DNA of 64,000 nt, from contig JANNSJ010000049.1 in the NCBI GenBank assembly GCA_031402435.1, positions 1 through 64,000 of the forward strand, read 5' to 3'. The notes beneath the pieces were generated by a model. It saw only the letters and a program-made list of their open reading frames with translations, did not search any database and had not been told where the DNA came from. The position numbers were made by a program, and so were the translations under genes. This stretch comes from UBA11986 sp031402435 (GTDB lineage Bacteria; Bacteroidota; Ignavibacteria; UBA10030; UBA6906). Below, one piece after another: positions 61,635-64,000 of the stretch. Position 1 is the first letter of the stretch, and each line of letters opens with the position of its first letter.

Positions 61635-62888
61635 TCAACTGTTCATCAGTTTCAGGAATTCCTTGTTGGACTTCGTGCCCCGCATCTTGTCCATCAGGAA
61701 GTCCATTGCATCGACAGGATTGAAATCGGAGAGCAGTTTCCTCAACACCCATACGCGACTGAGATCGTCCGAACTCATCAGCAGTTCTTCCTTGCGTGTG
61801 CCCGAGCGATTGACATCCATCGCAGGGAAAATCCTCTTATCACTGAGCTTGCGGTCAAGCACGATTTCCATATTGCCCGTGCCCTTGAATTCTTCGAAGA
61901 TGACTTCATCCATTCTGCTGCCGGTCTCAATAAGCGCCGTGGCGATGATCGTAAGACTTCCGCCCTCTTCAATGTTCCTTGCCGCCCCAAAGAAGCGTTT
62001 CGGCTTGTGCAGCGCGTTGGCATCCACACCGCCGGAGAGAATCTTTCCCGAATGCGGCACCACGGTGTTATGCGCACGGGCAAGGCGAGTAATACTATCA
62101 AGCAGGATGACGACATCCCGTTTCGCTTCAACCAAACGCTTTGCCTTTTCGAGTACCATGTCGGAGACCTGAACGTGTCGTTCTGGCGGCTCATCGAAGG
62201 TTGAACTTACTACTTCGGCATTCACCGATCGTTCCATATCTGTCACTTCTTCCGGGCGCTCATCAATCAAAAGAACGATGAGTTTTACTTCTGCATGGTT
62301 CCGGGAAATGCTGTTCGCTATTTTCTGGAGAAGGATGGTCTTTCCTGCCTTTGGCGGCGACACGATCATACCACGCTGACCTTTGCCGATAGGCGTAAGG
62401 AGATCCATGATACGCATGGAGTATTCACCCGGGGCGGTCTCCAACCTCAACGCAGAGTTCGCATAGAGCGGCGTCAGGTTGTCAAACAACACACGCTCGC
62501 GAATCGTCTCCGGATTCTCATCGTTCACGGCCTCCACTCTCAACAGTGCAAAGAACCGCTCGCCCTCCTTGGGAGGTCTCACTTGGCCGCTGACAGTATC
62601 ACCCGTCCTCAGGTTGAATTTCTTGATCTGCGAAGGAGAAACGTAGATGTCATCGGGGGATGGAAGATAGTTGTAGTCCACTGACCGAAGGAACCCGTAG
62701 CCATCGGGTAGGACTTCAAGCACACCCCGGCTGAAGGTGAGTCCTCCCTGCTCAGTCTGAGCTTCGAGGATTTTGAATATCAATTCCTGTTTCCGAAGAT
62801 CACTATAGCCGGCGATGTTCAGATCCTTGGCGATCTGATTCAACTCCGCGATCTTCTTCGACTTTAGTTCAGAGATGTCCATGCTCAT
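61635..62888 (-). CDS. rho: Transcription termination factor Rho
   Basis: 417 residues. An N-terminal SAP-like Rho_N segment (ELKSKKIAELNQIAKDLNIAGY) is followed by the cold-shock-like RNA-binding domain (LEVLPDGYGFLRSVDYNYLPSPDDIYVSPSQI) and the ATPase with Walker A SPPKAGKTIL, LIVLLIDERPEEVTDM, SSTFDEPPERHVQV, the Q-loop DSITRLARA and SGGVDANALHKPKRFFGAARNIEEGGSLT. The start ATG at 62888 is preceded by AAAGG. It is a hexameric helicase that ends transcription. All key motifs are intact. Confidence 0.97.
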   Translation of the reverse strand: MSMDISELKSKKIAELNQIAKDLNIAGYSDLRKQELIFKILEAQTEQGGLTFSRGVLEVLPDGYGFLRSVDYNYLPSPDDIYVSPSQIKKFNLRTGDTVSGQVRPPKEGERFFALLRVEAVNDENPETIRERVLFDNLTPLYANSALRLETAPGEYSMRIMDLLTPIGKGQRGMIVSPPKAGKTILLQKIANSISRNHAEVKLIVLLIDERPEEVTDMERSVNAEVVSSTFDEPPERHVQVSDMVLEKAKRLVEAKRDVVILLDSITRLARAHNTVVPHSGKILSGGVDANALHKPKRFFGAARNIEEGGSLTIIATALIETGSRMDEVIFEEFKGTGNMEIVLDRKLSDKRIFPAMDVNRSGTRKEELLMSSDDLSRVWVLRKLLSDFNPVDAMDFLMDKMRGTKSNKEFLKLMNS

Positions 62889-62985
62889 GGATAAAACCTT
62901 TCAGGTGAGATTCCCCTTGTTGGAAATGCCAAAGCGGCTGCCCGACGAATAATGGAGGGAAAAAGATAACTCGTTAAGAATTAAT

Positions 62986-63039
62986 CGTTGGATTGAGTGT
63001 CTGAGACTGGTTGATGAGTTTGGAACAGGTGGTGAATCT
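62986..63039 (-). promoter_or_regulatory. C-rich, G-poor rut-like segment in the rho leader
   Basis: In the roughly 190-nt untranslated leader of rho this 54-base stretch holds about 20 C and 5 G on the minus strand with many YC dinucleotides, the composition of Rho utilisation sites. It may allow autogenous control. Confidence 0.5.
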
Positions 63040-63063
63040 GAGAGCTACCGCAGCTTCCTCTTT

Positions 63064-63077
63064 TGTCAGATCTGACA
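63064..63077. promoter_or_regulatory. 14-bp perfect palindrome at the rho transcription start
   Basis: TGTCAGATCTGACA is a perfect 14-bp palindrome placed 6 to 19 bases after the rho -10 box, so it spans the predicted start point. It could be an operator or an mRNA 5' hairpin. Confidence 0.45.
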
Positions 63078-63082
63078 CCTGA

Positions 63083-63111
63083 AATATACACTTAAGACCC
63101 AATATTGTCAA
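63083..63111 (-). promoter_or_regulatory. Strong sigma-70-type promoter of rho
   Basis: TTGACA, 17 bp, TATATT on the minus strand: perfect -35 and 5 of 6 in the -10. The -35 box overlaps the stop codon of folC. The leader to the rho ATG is about 190 nt. Confidence 0.82.
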
Positions 63112-64000
63112 GCTTTTTTACGAAGGGCAAATTCCAGCGCCTCTCCGACAACATAGTGCGAGCCTGTCACAATGATTGGCTCTGAATGATGAACATCTTT
63201 TCCGGCCAGCTTCAAACCCTCCCGGACCGTTCCGCCGAGCCTGGCCTGAATCCCCTTGCTGCGAATATATCTATACAGCATTCGGGCGCTCAACGAACGC
63301 TTTACCCTTGGAGAAACAGCAACAATGGCGGTTGCAATTCGCTTTAGCTGACTGACAATGGCAGGGTAGTCCTTATCTTTCATAACACCGAAGACCACGA
63401 TAAGGTTTTTGTGGCCAAGCGCCCGAAGAGCATTAACGAGGCTGCGAATGCCTGGCGGATTGTGGGCGACATCCATGATATACCGCGGTTTCCTTCCAAA
63501 TGTTTCAAGGCGACCATGCAGACCAGTATTGCGAACTACATTGATCAGCCCGCGTCGAACCGAGGCGGTATTAACCCGGCTAATATTGGAACGAAGCGCC
63601 GGATCATTCTTTAAGACCTGGATCGTTGCAAGGGCAAGGCGGGCATTCAAGAACTGATGCGGCCCGGCAAGACCAAGACTACTATTCGGAATAGAAAATG
63701 AGCGTGATTGAAAGCTCACCCTGCTGCTTCCGGAATCGATCCTCTGCTTGACAACATTTGAAGCCTTGTGGAAAGGGGAATCATTTTTCTTTGCAATTCG
63801 CTGAAAGACCTTGAGCGCTTTGGGATCTTCCGATCCGGTCACTAACGGCGTCATGGGCTTGATGATCCCTCCTTTCTCTTTTGCAATGGAGCGAATGGTC
63901 TTTCCCAGAATATCGGTGTGATCGAGGCCCACGTTGGTGATGACACTCGCAAGAGGAGTCAGAACATTCGTGGAATCAAGCCTCCCACCCAGTCCTGCTT
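63108..64000 (-). CDS. folC: Bifunctional folylpolyglutamate/dihydrofolate synthase, C-terminal part
   Basis: The frame is open at the right edge of the window, so the gene's start lies outside; 297 residues are visible. They begin GLGGRLDSTNV, the FolC-type Mur ligase motif, then SVITNVGLDHTDILGKT, IAKEKGGIIKP, SLGLAGPHQFLNARLALATIQ and the C-terminal MDVAHNPPGIRSLVNAL with the MDVAHNP box. The protein adds glutamate to folates. It ends in GSHYVVGEALEFAL. The rho promoter overlaps its stop. Confidence 0.92.
   Translation of the reverse strand, partial: AGLGGRLDSTNVLTPLASVITNVGLDHTDILGKTIRSIAKEKGGIIKPMTPLVTGSEDPKALKVFQRIAKKNDSPFHKASNVVKQRIDSGSSRVSFQSRSFSIPNSSLGLAGPHQFLNARLALATIQVLKNDPALRSNISRVNTASVRRGLINVVRNTGLHGRLETFGRKPRYIMDVAHNPPGIRSLVNALRALGHKNLIVVFGVMKDKDYPAIVSQLKRIATAIVAVSPRVKRSLSARMLYRYIRSKGIQARLGGTVREGLKLAGKDVHHSEPIIVTGSHYVVGEALEFALRKKA

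Noticed and set aside
61483..61752. 90-residue N-terminal extension on the thiolase frame
   Set aside because: It runs through the rho terminator and into rho, and the protein from 61482 has the full thiolase length of 393 residues.
1..64000. CRISPR arrays, insertion sequences, prophage or integrase genes
   Set aside because: No spaced direct repeats, transposase, integrase or phage structural gene was recognised on either strand.

Overview
The window (about 47% G+C by eye) reads as chromosomal DNA of a Gram-negative bacterium of the Bacteroidota/Chlorobiota/Ignavibacteria group. The clearest pointers are a type IX secretion (T9SS) C-terminal sorting domain with the YPNPFNPTT motif at about 7.6 kb, a BshB1-type deacetylase for bacillithiol, a TonB receptor with a carboxypeptidase-like plug extension, several outer-membrane barrels, and a Rieske/cytochrome b pair with no cytochrome c1 beside it, as in green sulfur bacteria. 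Recognisable promoters are of the ordinary TTGACA-17 bp-TATAAT kind rather than the -33/-7 type of classical Bacteroidetes, which fits an Ignavibacteria-like lineage better than Bacteroidia. No phage, insertion sequence, CRISPR array or obvious foreign island was seen, so this is mostly conserved core genome.

Layout. 0-5.1 kb: the end of an M29-like aminopeptidase, DUF971 and a small orphan (+), then a minus-strand set with a secreted M28 peptidase, a PD40/TolB-like propeller protein, a Rof-like Rho-binding protein and a secreted peroxiredoxin. 5.1-15.3 kb (+): SDR oxidoreductase, a T9SS-exported FG-GAP protein, YqeY, MutS2, biotin carboxylase plus biotin carrier, and PurL. 15.3-31.5 kb (-): small membrane protein, cytochrome b, Rieske, diacylglycerol-kinase-like protein and DapF; tmRNA (ssrA); LOG protein with an AlkZ-related protein; YgfZ; tRNA-Lys(CTT) with secG; ribE/ribD; and a run of TonB receptor, xseA, xseB, dxs and a Gfo/Idh/MocA oxidoreductase. 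31.6-32.9 kb (+): bshB1 and a possible tiny secreted protein ahead of a strong hairpin.

32.9-44.7 kb (-): a very compact array running from a membrane-anchored protein with a probable CTG start through CapA, BamD, an acyl-CoA thioesterase, an FG-GAP protein and a MXAN_6640-type metalloprotease into ccmA-ccmB-ccmC-ccmD-ccmE-ccmF for cytochrome c maturation. CcmE carries Cys in place of the haem-binding His. ccmD was read directly from the sequence because it is very short and has a TTG start. 44.7-64 kb (-): glutamate dehydrogenase, a nitrilase-family amidase, a response regulator with a decayed histidine-kinase helix, a 1822-residue multi-PAS/GAF kinase, TPM and LemA proteins, a second CapA protein, four small outer-membrane barrels, a short-chain acyl-CoA module (acyl-CoA dehydrogenase, 3-hydroxybutyryl-CoA dehydrogenase, thiolase), rho with a C-rich leader, and the start-truncated folC.

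Two families of palindromic intergenic repeats were found: one with a 25-bp arm (a paired copy at 8.04-8.11 kb and a lone arm at 3.13 kb) and a 134-bp palindrome at 5.2 kb. The most interesting points for follow-up are the rho leader together with a Rof homologue, the variant CcmE system inside a secretion/envelope superoperon, the kinase-response regulator pair, and the repeats. I did not find a clearly new defence or biosynthetic system.
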